Below, in pieces: positions 8,750 through 16,517 of a stretch of DNA of 27,756 nt (position 1 is the first letter of the stretch; the number at the start of each line of letters is the position of its first letter). A model generated the notes under the pieces. The model saw only the letters and a list, made by a program, of their open reading frames with translations. It did not search any database and was not told the DNA's origin. The translations under genes and the position numbers were made by a program. Origin of the DNA: JAKAGZ01 sp964412105 (GTDB lineage Bacteria > Bacteroidota > Ignavibacteria > Ignavibacteriales > Ignavibacteriaceae); the NCBI GenBank assembly GCA_964412105.1, contig CAYPNM010000042.1:1-27756 (forward strand). Direction: 5' to 3'.

Positions 8750-9205
8750 TTAAATGGATCGCAATATCGAATTTATTTCATTTAATACCTGTGGAATAGT
8801 TTTAGAAATGGCTGGTGAAAGTTCCATCGTCATACTTTTGAATACTTTAATTGAGATTATAATAAGATATATTTCAGGAAGTTTATCGAGAAGCGCCATT
8901 GCCTCAATTAAATCCTTCAGTCCGATATCATGAGCACTTAATCCTTTAGGAAAGTCAGAAGCAAATTTAGGCTTGATAACCTTAACCGTCCCTTCGGGAT
9001 CATTGTTAAGCGCAGCATCAACCATTACGATTTTCGGATATTCCTGTAAATATGACAGCAAATGAAAACCACCGGTTCCGCCATCAAGTATAGTTACTAC
9101 ATCGGGGATATTATTTAGTTTTTTAAATTCGTTTATCGCGTGAATCCCTATACCCTCATCTCCCATTAATATATTGCCAATACCCATGACGAGGATTTTG
9201 TTCAT
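8750..9205 (-). CDS. hyaD: [NiFe]-hydrogenase maturation protease (HyaD/HybD family)
   Basis: A 151-residue endopeptidase that removes the C-terminal extension of the large subunit once nickel is inserted. The N-terminus has the family motif GIGNILMGDEGIG. The three metal-sensing residues known in HybD (Glu16, Asp62, His93) are matched by Glu17, Asp63 (MVDAA) and His92 (SAHDIG). Toward the C-terminus the usual GIxP-type motif is replaced by IIISIKVFKSM, a mild divergence. It is the last gene of the structural operon, 188 bp after the cytochrome gene, and may have its own promoter. Its predicted substrate is the large subunit at 10072-11793, which still carries a 15-residue extension. Confidence 0.93.
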   Translation of the reverse strand: MNKILVMGIGNILMGDEGIGIHAINEFKKLNNIPDVVTILDGGTGGFHLLSYLQEYPKIVMVDAALNNDPEGTVKVIKPKFASDFPKGLSAHDIGLKDLIEAMALLDKLPEIYLIIISIKVFKSMTMELSPAISKTIPQVLNEINSILRSI

Positions 9206-9393
9206 AATTTCCCTTAATTAAATTTTTAAGACTTATGAAGTTAATGAAGGCACGTAAAAAAACAAAAAGGCTATCTCTTATTTTGAAAGTTTCAGAAAAA
9301 TCTAAACCACAATCGCGAAAAAACAATAACTCATAATCGCTAAGCGAAACCCAAAATACGAAACAGCCAAAAATTTAAACAATTAACTTATAA

Positions 9394-10062
9394 TTAATCT
9401 TTTTCAATAAATTTCCATCCACCAGCCATCGAGGAAATTGTTCCTCTTCCCTCAACGTAATCATGATAAAACACAAGGTAGACATGAATTATTGAAAAAA
9501 TAATAAATACCCACATCATTGCATGATGCCATTGACGAACCGCAAAATCTCCTCCCATCATTGGAACTATCCAGGAAAATAAATGAGGCAGCCAGGCATT
9601 GCTCATCGCAGCATACATTCCAAACCCTGTAATTGATTGAAAAAGGAATGCGAGAAAAATTACAAAATACGTTATTCCTGCTAATGAATTATGACCAATA
9701 GATCTCAAAGGCTTCTTACAAAACTGAAGTATATCAAGACAAAGGACATGAAGCATTTCCTTCCATTGGTCCGCTTTAACAGGAATGAAATTATGCCATT
9801 TTGCAAACCTATTACCTACAAATCCCCAGTATAACCTGAATAAAAAGTTAAAGAAGAAGATAAAAGCAGCGAAAAAATGTATAAACCGAACAGTACCAAA
9901 CCAGTAACTAAATGATGCTTCGGCACTACTTTGAAGTGCCGGCGGGCTTCCTATGATATACCCTGTTACCGCAAGCGCTAAAATACAGAGTGCATTCACC
10001 CAATGGTAAAAACGAACCGGAAGCTGCCAGACATATATTTTTCTATTAATAGTTTGTTCCAT
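9394..10062 (-). CDS. hyaC: Ni/Fe-hydrogenase b-type cytochrome subunit
   Basis: 222 residues with four hydrophobic helices: about 22-40 (VNALCILALAVTGYIIG), a second rich in FFAAFIFFFNFLF, a third with FVIFLAFLFQSITGFG, and a fourth with MMWVFIIFSIIHVYLVF. Candidate heme-ligand histidines include His20 (FYHWVN), RFIHFF, RQWHHAMMW and IIHVYLVFYH. This di-heme cytochrome anchors the periplasmic hydrogenase and passes electrons to the quinone pool. It has a strong ribosome binding site (AGGAGG) and starts 9 bp after the large-subunit stop, so it is translated with the structural genes. Confidence 0.95.
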   Translation of the reverse strand: MEQTINRKIYVWQLPVRFYHWVNALCILALAVTGYIIGSPPALQSSAEASFSYWFGTVRFIHFFAAFIFFFNFLFRLYWGFVGNRFAKWHNFIPVKADQWKEMLHVLCLDILQFCKKPLRSIGHNSLAGITYFVIFLAFLFQSITGFGMYAAMSNAWLPHLFSWIVPMMGGDFAVRQWHHAMMWVFIIFSIIHVYLVFYHDYVEGRGTISSMAGGWKFIEKD

Positions 10063-10071
10063 TTCAGCCTC

Positions 10072-11793
10072 CTAAAACGTTTGTACCTGATGCACATATG
10101 TTCCATTTTCATCATATAGATGAACTGCACAAGCAATGCAGGGATCAAATGAATGAATTGTACGAAGTACTTCCAGAGGCTTTTCCGGATTTGCAACCGG
10201 AGTTCCCAACAGTGCCGATTCATAAGATGATCTCTGTCCTTTTGCGTCTCTCGGAGAAGCATTCCACGTTGAAGGAACAACTAACTGATAATTATCTATT
10301 TTCTGATCTTTTATTACTATCCAGTGAGCGAGGGCACCCCGTGGAGCTTCTGACAATCCAACTCCTTTTGCTTCCTTAGGCCAAGTAGATGGATCCCATT
10401 TAGAATTATTGAACATTCTTTCATCACCGTTTTTAATATTAGACAAAAGTTGTCCGTAAAACTCCTTTGCCCAACCGGCTACCAACATGGTCTCAAGACC
10501 ACGGGCTGCTGTTCTGCCAAGTGTAGAGAATAAGGCAGCTACCGGAACATTCAGTTTCTTCAGAACAGAGTTCACCAATTCCTGAACTTCTTTGCTACCG
10601 GATGCGTAAGCAACAAGCATTCTTGCAAGAGGCCCAACTTCCATTGGATGACCATTCCATCGAGGGGTTTTTAACCAACTATATTTGCCATCCACATTAA
10701 GCTGATCATAAGGTGGCTTGGGCCCGGTATAATTGAATTTAGTTTCACCCACCCAGGGATGCCTGCCTTTGTCATCACCATCGGAATAGTCATACCACGA
10801 ATGCTTTATAAATTCTTCAATCTGTTGAGGATTTTTCCCATCTACTTCATGCACTTCATTAAGATTCCTGTTAAGTATTACTCCTCTCGGGAATTTGAAT
10901 CCTGATACATTGCTATATCCATTTGTAGGTAGATCTCCGTAAGCGAGATAATTCTCCAATCCGCCTCCTATTCCGCCCCAGTTAAGGTAATAAGGCGCGA
11001 CCGCTAATAAGTCAGGAATATAAACCTGGTCTATAAATGTTTTAGCATTATCGAGTAAAGTGCCAACATACGCAAGCCTTTCAGAATTCAGCGCGTTAGC
11101 GTCGTCAATATTTATAGCGCAAGGTGCACCACCAACAAGATAATTCGGATGGGGGTTTTTACCTCCGAATATTGTATGTACCTTGACAATTTCTTTTTGC
11201 CACTCAAGTGCGTCAAGATAATGTGCAACACCTATAAGATTTACTTCAGGTGGAAGCTTATATGCTGGGTGTCCCCAGTATCCATTTGCAAAGATTCCCA
11301 ATTGGCCACTGTTAACAAAATTCGTAAGTCGCTTTTGAAGATCTGAAAAATATTTAGGCGAGCTTTTGGGGTAATCTGAAATACTCTGAGCAATTCTTGA
11401 GGTTTCATTTGGATTTGCCTTCAAAGCACTTACTACATCAACCCAATCCAAAGCATGCAGGTGGTAAAAATGAACTACGTGATCCTGCATATATTGAGCG
11501 CAAAACATAAGATTACGAACCAGCTCAGCATTTGGCGGAACCGCAATTCCTAATGCATCCTCTACTGTCCTGACTGAAGCCAATGCATGAACAGTAGTGC
11601 AAACGCCACAGGCTCTTTCAGTAAAAGCCCAAGCGTCCCTTGGATCACGGCCCTTGAGAATTTTTTCAAATCCACGCACCATAGTGCCGGAACTATAGGC
11701 ATCAACTATTTTGCCATTTTGCACTTCTATTTCAATTCTGAGGTGACCTTCGATCCTAGTAATCGGATCTATGACTACTCTTTTAGACATCAT
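10072..11793 (-). CDS. hyaB: [NiFe]-hydrogenase large subunit, group 1
   Basis: 573 residues carrying the Ni-Fe(CN)2CO active site. The first metal-binding motif is RACGVC with Cys62 and Cys65; the second is DPCIACAVH with Cys552 and Cys555. The 15 residues after His558 (LYDENGTYVHQVQTF) are the extension expected to be removed by the maturation protease. RIEGHLRIE near the start is the usual large-subunit signature. A strong ribosome binding site (GGAGGTGA) precedes tandem ATGs at 11793 and 11790; either may be used. The start overlaps the small-subunit stop by four bases, which indicates translational coupling. The small-subunit Tat signal exports both subunits together. Confidence 0.97.
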   Translation of the reverse strand: MMSKRVVIDPITRIEGHLRIEIEVQNGKIVDAYSSGTMVRGFEKILKGRDPRDAWAFTERACGVCTTVHALASVRTVEDALGIAVPPNAELVRNLMFCAQYMQDHVVHFYHLHALDWVDVVSALKANPNETSRIAQSISDYPKSSPKYFSDLQKRLTNFVNSGQLGIFANGYWGHPAYKLPPEVNLIGVAHYLDALEWQKEIVKVHTIFGGKNPHPNYLVGGAPCAINIDDANALNSERLAYVGTLLDNAKTFIDQVYIPDLLAVAPYYLNWGGIGGGLENYLAYGDLPTNGYSNVSGFKFPRGVILNRNLNEVHEVDGKNPQQIEEFIKHSWYDYSDGDDKGRHPWVGETKFNYTGPKPPYDQLNVDGKYSWLKTPRWNGHPMEVGPLARMLVAYASGSKEVQELVNSVLKKLNVPVAALFSTLGRTAARGLETMLVAGWAKEFYGQLLSNIKNGDERMFNNSKWDPSTWPKEAKGVGLSEAPRGALAHWIVIKDQKIDNYQLVVPSTWNASPRDAKGQRSSYESALLGTPVANPEKPLEVLRTIHSFDPCIACAVHLYDENGTYVHQVQTF

Positions 11794-12911
11794 TCACCTC
11801 CTTTTTCATTTTTATCTCCAGAAATGCCGTCTTCCACATTCTCACGTATTATTTTCCGCTTTCTTATATTAGTTGAAATTGCATGTGCAGCTATACCTGC
11901 AACTGTTACAGCTCCAACTGCAACACCAATATTATCCGCAGTAGTTTCGATACCGAAACCAGGGAAAGAAGCAAGGTGCTGATAGAATGGACCATTATCC
12001 CAGAAATTAGCCTCGCTGCAACCAATACATCCATGACCCGATTGTATTGGATAGCTAACTCCATTATTCCAGCGAATCACTCCGCAGGAATTATATGTTA
12101 CAGGACCTCTACATCCCATTTTATATAAGCAATAACCACGTTTTGCGTTCTCATCATCAAAAGATTCAACAAACAGACCAGCATCATAATTCGGTCTGCG
12201 ATAACAAGTATCGTGAACTCTTCTGGAATAAAATGACTTTGGTCTTCCCAGACCATCTAATTGTGGTATTCTATCAAAAGTAAGTAAATAAACAATTGTT
12301 CCCGCCATAACTTCAGCAATAGGAGGACATCCAGGAACATTTATAATTGGTTTACCACTTATAATTTTATGAATAGGGGTTGCTCCTGTTGGATTTGGTT
12401 TTGATGCCTGAATACAACCATTGGATGCACAGCTTCCCCACGCGACAATTGCTTTTGCACCATCAGCAGCTTCTCTAACAATATCAAGAGCGGTTCTTCC
12501 ACCGATGCAGCAATATACTCCGTCATTTTCGGTGGGCACTGAGCCTTCAACAAGCATAAGGTATTCGCCCTTATATTTTTTCATTGTCTCGTGAAGTGCT
12601 TCTTCAGCCTGATAACCTGCAGCCGCTTGAAGTGTCTCTGTATAATCAAGAGATATTTTATCCAGAATAATATCACCAACTATCGGATGGGAAGAGCGAA
12701 TGAAAGATTCACTGCAACAGGTGCATTCCTGGAAATGAAACCATACAACCGGAATTCTATGCTTGGTTTCCATTGCTTTCACAACCTTTGTAACTCCTGT
12801 AGCCTCCAAGCCTATATAAGCTGAAATGAAGGTACAGAACCTGAGAAAATCGCGTCGAGAATAACCGTGGGATCGGATTTCTTCATAATAGGTTTGAGGT
12901 TTGTCGCTCAT
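11790..12911 (-). CDS. hyaA: [NiFe]-hydrogenase small subunit with Tat signal and six-cysteine proximal cluster
   Basis: 373-residue precursor. The N-terminus has a twin-arginine signal (YSRRDFLRF) and a hydrophobic stretch ending near residue 46. Cysteines 63, 65 and 66 (ECTCCSES), 161 and 166 (WGSCASNGC) and 195 (PGCPP) match, with a constant offset of 46, the six ligands 17, 19, 20, 115, 120 and 149 of E. coli Hyd-1. That includes the two extra cysteines that make the oxygen-protective [4Fe-3S] cluster. The distal and medial cluster ligands follow (HDTCYRRP, GYCLYKMGCRG, NSCG, GHGCIGC). A C-terminal hydrophobic helix (NIGVAVGAVTVAGIAAH) anchors it in the membrane. The ribosome binding site is AGGAGG. 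Oxygen tolerance is inferred from these cysteines. Confidence 0.97.
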   Translation of the reverse strand: MSDKPQTYYEEIRSHGYSRRDFLRFCTFISAYIGLEATGVTKVVKAMETKHRIPVVWFHFQECTCCSESFIRSSHPIVGDIILDKISLDYTETLQAAAGYQAEEALHETMKKYKGEYLMLVEGSVPTENDGVYCCIGGRTALDIVREAADGAKAIVAWGSCASNGCIQASKPNPTGATPIHKIISGKPIINVPGCPPIAEVMAGTIVYLLTFDRIPQLDGLGRPKSFYSRRVHDTCYRRPNYDAGLFVESFDDENAKRGYCLYKMGCRGPVTYNSCGVIRWNNGVSYPIQSGHGCIGCSEANFWDNGPFYQHLASFPGFGIETTADNIGVAVGAVTVAGIAAHAISTNIRKRKIIRENVEDGISGDKNEKGGE

Positions 12912-12963
12912 AAGCGCCTCCTGATTTGTAATTGATATTTAACTTTTGTTATCTGATATAAAA

Positions 12964-13179
12964 CTATTTTTCCTCAACTTTCTGAATTATGTTTTTAATC
13001 CAGATGCTGGAACTAATTATAACCTTATCATTAAGATGAATATCATTTACATTATTGATGGGAATATCTATAAAACCTGAATCATACTTTACTTTTGCAA
13101 TTCTGGTGTTATCTTTTTCATAAATTCCTACAATTTCACCAGTTAGCAAATGAGTATCTGTTTCGCCGTTGCCTTTCAT
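12964..13179 (-). CDS. Small HypC-like protein lacking the N-terminal cysteine
   Basis: 71 residues from ATG at 13179; a TTG 12 bases upstream is less likely. It is not a standard family member, but it aligns by eye with the HypC encoded at 16504-16746: TGEIVGIYEKDN-RIAKV against PGKVISIDESNPELRMAKV, with a similar C-terminal Lys/Glu-rich end. The essential N-terminal Cys of HypC (MCLAVPG) is absent; the start reads MKGNGETDTHLLTG instead. It is the first gene after the presumed sigma54-type promoter and precedes the small-subunit gene by 52 bp. A role as a hydrogenase-specific chaperone is inference from position and resemblance; it could also be an unrelated small beta-barrel. No clear ribosome binding site is visible. 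Confidence 0.6.
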   Translation of the reverse strand: MKGNGETDTHLLTGEIVGIYEKDNTRIAKVKYDSGFIDIPINNVNDIHLNDKVIISSSIWIKNIIQKVEEK

Positions 13180-13198
13180 ATTTTTATACAATTATGGA

Positions 13199-13213
13199 AT
13201 TCAGATTCTGAAT
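13199..13213 (-). repeat. 15-bp palindrome in the 5' leader of the hydrogenase operon
   Basis: Perfect arms ATTCAGA (13199-13205) and TCTGAAT (13207-13213) flank one base. It lies between the -24/-12-like element and the first gene, so it could be an operator or a short leader hairpin. Confidence 0.4.
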
Positions 13214-13218
13214 GGAAT

Positions 13219-13234
13219 TACAACAATTATGCCC
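13219..13234 (-). promoter_or_regulatory. Candidate sigma54 (-24/-12) promoter for the hydrogenase structural operon
   Basis: On the minus strand the sequence is GGGCATAATTGTTGTA, against the consensus TGGCAC-N5-TTGCA. The -24 GG and the spacing are kept; the -12 GC is GT. It lies 40 bp upstream of the first gene and downstream of the twin palindromes. A sigma54-type activator gene is adjacent. The -12 mismatch lowers certainty. Confidence 0.45.
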
Positions 13235-13283
13235 TAAAAAAGGGGTCAATAAGTGATATAATAAACAGGATATATAGATTTGT

Positions 13284-13321
13284 TTGCGAATATCCGCAAT
13301 TCAGATTGCGGAAATCCGCAA
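13284..13321. promoter_or_regulatory. Twin 16-bp palindromes, candidate activator binding sites (UAS)
   Basis: TTGCGAATATCCGCAA (13284-13299) and TTGCGGAAATCCGCAA (13306-13321) are near-identical palindromes of the form TTGCG-N6-CGCAA. Their centres are 22 bp apart, about two helical turns. They lie 50-87 bp upstream of the -24 element, where enhancer sites for sigma54 activators are usually found. The right one ends 7 bp from the activator gene's stop codon. As RNA they could also fold into hairpins, but no U tract follows, which argues against a terminator. Confidence 0.6.
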
Positions 13322-13328
13322 GGTATAA

Positions 13329-14309
13329 TTATGAAGCGTTTTGAGTTATTAAGTTGTATTTTTTCAGCTTATCTCTAAACGTTGAAAGGCTTAATCCCAA
13401 GCTTTTGGCCGCCACAGACTGATTTCCCCTGGATTTATCAAGTGCTTCTTTTACCAGATTGTGTTCAAGACAATTTATTATCTGGTCGAAGTTCATTTCG
13501 CCATCTATAAAACATTTGTTACATGCCTTAAGAAGAAACTCAATCGGTTTATCGTTTTGAATTTCTGGAGGCAAATCGGAAAGCTTAATCACATTTTCTG
13601 AAAATAAAGCAATTCTTTGTATTAGATTTTTTAATTCCCTTACGTTTCCAGGCCAACTATAACTTACAAGAGATTTCAGTGCTTCGGATGAGACGCTTAG
13701 TTTTTTTTCCGGTTGAAAATGGCGAAGAAAATATTCAACCAACGCAGGGATATCGTCCCTTCTTTCCCTTAAAGGCGGGATATTTACCGGGACGACATTT
13801 ATTCTATAAAACAAATCAGAACGAAAAATACCACGATTAACAAGTTCCTTTAGATCAATTTTAGAAGCAGTAATCAGTCTAACATTAATTGGAATTTGTG
13901 TGGTTCCTCCAATTCTCATTAGTTCTCTCGACTCTAACACTCTAAGCAGTTTTGTTTGGATCTGTAATGGAACATCATCAATATCGTCCAAGAAAATGCT
14001 CCCGGTATCCGCAATTTCAAAAAGTCCTTTCTTTTCAGTTGAGGCACTTGTAAAAGCACCCTTCTCATAACCGAATAATTCACTTTCCAAAAGATCAACT
14101 GGTAAAGCTGAAAGCCCTATTTTTACGAACGGGCGTTGGGATCTATTGCTACTGCGATGAATATACTCGGCAAAAATTTCCTTACCAACGCCGGTTTCTC
14201 CAATTAACAAAACCGAACTGTCTGAATCGACAATTTTATCCACACGGGAAAGTATCTCCCGCATAGTTTCATTCTTTGAAATTAGTGTAAGTGAATTTTG
14301 GCCATTCAT
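13329..14309 (-). CDS. Sigma54-interacting (NtrC-family) transcriptional activator without a sensory domain
   Basis: AAA+ domain followed by a Fis-type helix-turn-helix. From ATG at 14309 (preceded by AGAGGG, after the hypE stop) it has 326 residues; a GTG at 14354 would add 15. Walker A GETGVGKE is at about residues 37-44, Walker B FLDD near 108, the arginine-finger region is FRSDLFYRINV, and the C-terminal HTH is NQSVAAKSLGLSLSTFRDKL. The sigma54-contact loop reads GAFTSA rather than GAFTGA. The motif normally close to NCAAL reads IGLSAL. There is no receiver, PAS or GAF domain, as in PspF. Hydrogenase operons are often driven by such activators (HupR, HoxA), but those carry a receiver domain. 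It is the last gene of the hyp cluster and lies beside the twin palindromes. Confidence 0.92.
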   Translation of the reverse strand: MNGQNSLTLISKNETMREILSRVDKIVDSDSSVLLIGETGVGKEIFAEYIHRSSNRSQRPFVKIGLSALPVDLLESELFGYEKGAFTSASTEKKGLFEIADTGSIFLDDIDDVPLQIQTKLLRVLESRELMRIGGTTQIPINVRLITASKIDLKELVNRGIFRSDLFYRINVVPVNIPPLRERRDDIPALVEYFLRHFQPEKKLSVSSEALKSLVSYSWPGNVRELKNLIQRIALFSENVIKLSDLPPEIQNDKPIEFLLKACNKCFIDGEMNFDQIINCLEHNLVKEALDKSRGNQSVAAKSLGLSLSTFRDKLKKYNLITQNAS

Positions 14310-14328
14310 TAAAGCTGCCCTCTTGATT

Positions 14329-15396
14329 TTAACATATTCTTGGTAATTGCTCACCGGAAATCATATCGACAATTCTGCTGCTACCTATTAAAGTTTTCAT
14401 TACCACCAAACCGGGATCACTTATTGTCACTTTACCTATTACCGAAGCATCTTTTCCCAGTGGATTGTTTCTCATAACATTCAGTACCTCCTCAGTTTCA
14501 GATTCAGGTACAAAAATTAAAACCTTTCCTTCATTAGCAATATATAGAGGATCAAGACCAAGTATCTCACAAGCTCCTTTGACCTCCTCAGTAATAGGTA
14601 TTTTCTCTTCATAAAGCTGAATACCTTTCTGAGAAGACTGAGCAATTTCATTTAATGCGCTTGCGATCCCTCCCCGTGTAGGATCCCGCATAACATGAAC
14701 ATTTTTCGATATACTAAAAACTGCTTCAATTAAATTATTCAGCGGAGCCGAATCACTTTTGATTGTAGTTTCAAATTCAAGTCCTTCCCTTGCAGACATT
14801 ATTGCTATGCCATGTTCTGCAATCCTTCCACTTAGAATTATGGAATCACCTTCTTTGCAATTCTGAGGGGAAATATCTATTCCATCTTTAATTATACCGA
14901 TACCGGAGGTATTAATAAAAATTTTATCGCCTTTACCATGGTCGACAACTTTTGTATCTCCCGTTACTATTTTAATTCCGGCTTTATCTGCCGCTGCTTT
15001 CATCGAAAGAACAATCTTCCAGAGTTCTTCGATTTCAAAACCTTCCTCGATTATAAATCCCACTGAAATGTATAATGGCTTTGCGCCGGATACAGCTAAA
15101 TCATTTATCGTTCCATTAATAGCGAGATCACCTATATTTCCGCCAGGGAAGAAAATTGGCTGAACCACATAAGAATCAGTTGTGAAAGCAAGCCGCGAAC
15201 CGTTTAGTTCAAACATTGCACTGTCGTGATGAACATTTAAAACATCGTTATTAAACTGTGAAAAGAATAATTTCTGAATCAATTGTTGTGAAAGAGTTCC
15301 GCCTCCCCCGTGAGCTAGTAGAACTTTATCATAGTCACTTTTAGGTATAGGACAACTCAATCCGGATGAGAAATCAAATTCTTTTTTATCAGACAT
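14329..15396 (-). CDS. hypE: Hydrogenase maturation protein HypE
   Basis: 355 residues, the usual length. HypE dehydrates the carbamoyl group on its own C-terminal cysteine to a thiocyanate, the source of the active-site cyanide ligands. The required ending PRIC with Cys355 is present. The PurM-like ATP-binding region is shown by LLAHGGGGTL at the start, FTTDSYVVQPIFFPGG, and DPTRGGIASALNEIA. It starts 20 bp after the hypD stop. It works with HypF (carbamoyl donor) and the HypC-HypD complex (acceptor), both encoded just upstream. Confidence 0.97.
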   Translation of the reverse strand: MSDKKEFDFSSGLSCPIPKSDYDKVLLAHGGGGTLSQQLIQKLFFSQFNNDVLNVHHDSAMFELNGSRLAFTTDSYVVQPIFFPGGNIGDLAINGTINDLAVSGAKPLYISVGFIIEEGFEIEELWKIVLSMKAAADKAGIKIVTGDTKVVDHGKGDKIFINTSGIGIIKDGIDISPQNCKEGDSIILSGRIAEHGIAIMSAREGLEFETTIKSDSAPLNNLIEAVFSISKNVHVMRDPTRGGIASALNEIAQSSQKGIQLYEEKIPITEEVKGACEILGLDPLYIANEGKVLIFVPESETEEVLNVMRNNPLGKDASVIGKVTISDPGLVVMKTLIGSSRIVDMISGEQLPRIC

Positions 15397-15416
15397 TATT
15401 TTCCCTGTAAATTAAT

Positions 15417-16517
15417 TCAGTTTACATTTGTTCTTTGTTTTTTGTAACTGTAATATGCGGCACAGGCACCTTCCGATGAAACCATTGGAGCACCAAGAGG
15501 ATGCTCAGGATTACATTGAACACCAAAAGCCGGGCATTCAGTTGGTTTTTTAAATCCCTGAAGAACCTGTCCGGATATACATAACGATGATTCCTGCTGA
15601 ATAATATTTCCTACGTCGAAAATATCCTCAGCATCAAAGTCCTTAAATTCTTTCTTTAATTTATATCCGCTTTCGGGAATTGTTCCAATTCCCCGCCACT
15701 TTCTATCAACTGTATCAAATACAGTCTTTAATATTTCCTTTGCAGCTTTATTTCCTTCTTTCAATACCACCCGACTGTAGGCATTTTCTAAGGCATATTT
15801 TTTTTCTTCAAGCTGTTTTACAGCAGACCAAATCCCCTGCAAAATGTCAACCGGTTCAAAACCCGTCACTACAATAGGGACTTTATATTTTTCAGCAAGC
15901 GGGAAGTATTCTTCATATCCCATTACAGTACATACGTGTCCGGCAGCAAGGAACCCGTTAATTTTTGAATTTTTATCAGAAAGCAAAGCATCAATTGCAG
16001 GCGGAACCAGTACGTGTGAACAAAGGATAGAATAGTTTTTAAGATTTAATCTTTTTGCTTCAATAACCGACATGGCATTTGCAGGTGCTGTAGTTTCAAA
16101 GCCAACTGCAAAAAAGACAACTTTTTTATCCGGATTATCTTTTGCAATTTTTACAGCATCAAGGGGTGAATAGACCATTCGTACATCCCCTCCTGATGCT
16201 TTAACACTCAAAAGATCATTTTCAGAGCCGGGAACTCTCATCATATCGCCAAAAGATGTAAATATGACATCACCTCTTTCAGCAATTGCAATTGCTTTAT
16301 CAATCATCTCAAGCGGAGTCACACAGACAGGACAGCCTGGTCCGTGAAGCAAAGTTATGCTATCGGGAAGTAACTCCTCGATATTATATTTCATAATCGT
16401 GTGCGTCTGTCCACCGCAGATTTCCATAATATTCCAGTTCCTTGTAGTTATTGAACCAATCCTGCTTACAAGGTTGTTTACAGCTTTTAAGTCTCTGAAT
16501 TCATCAAGATATTTCAT
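15417..16517 (-). CDS. hypD: Hydrogenase maturation protein HypD
   Basis: 366 residues from ATG at 16517, preceded by GGGTGA; an in-frame GTG at 16535 is less likely. HypD holds a [4Fe-4S] cluster and, with HypC, assembles the Fe(CN)2CO unit. Conserved motifs are ICGGQTHTI, HGPGCPVCVTP and GHVCTVMGYEEY. The C-terminal cluster cysteines appear in SLCISGQVLQG, PTECPAFGVQC and EGACAAYY. The start overlaps the end of hypC by 14 bases, fitting the tight stoichiometry of the HypC-HypD complex. Confidence 0.97.
   Translation of the reverse strand: MKYLDEFRDLKAVNNLVSRIGSITTRNWNIMEICGGQTHTIMKYNIEELLPDSITLLHGPGCPVCVTPLEMIDKAIAIAERGDVIFTSFGDMMRVPGSENDLLSVKASGGDVRMVYSPLDAVKIAKDNPDKKVVFFAVGFETTAPANAMSVIEAKRLNLKNYSILCSHVLVPPAIDALLSDKNSKINGFLAAGHVCTVMGYEEYFPLAEKYKVPIVVTGFEPVDILQGIWSAVKQLEEKKYALENAYSRVVLKEGNKAAKEILKTVFDTVDRKWRGIGTIPESGYKLKKEFKDFDAEDIFDVGNIIQQESSLCISGQVLQGFKKPTECPAFGVQCNPEHPLGAPMVSSEGACAAYYSYKKQRTNVN

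Noticed and set aside
13198..13307. 10-bp direct repeat AATTCAGATT at 13198-13207 and 13298-13307, exactly 100 bp apart
   Set aside because: One copy is half of a palindrome and the other is the spacer between two others; no consistent architecture, so likely chance.
13284..13321. Tandem palindromes read as a CRISPR remnant or a terminator
   Set aside because: Only two short units with a 6-bp spacer are present and no U tract follows on the minus strand; position favours activator sites.
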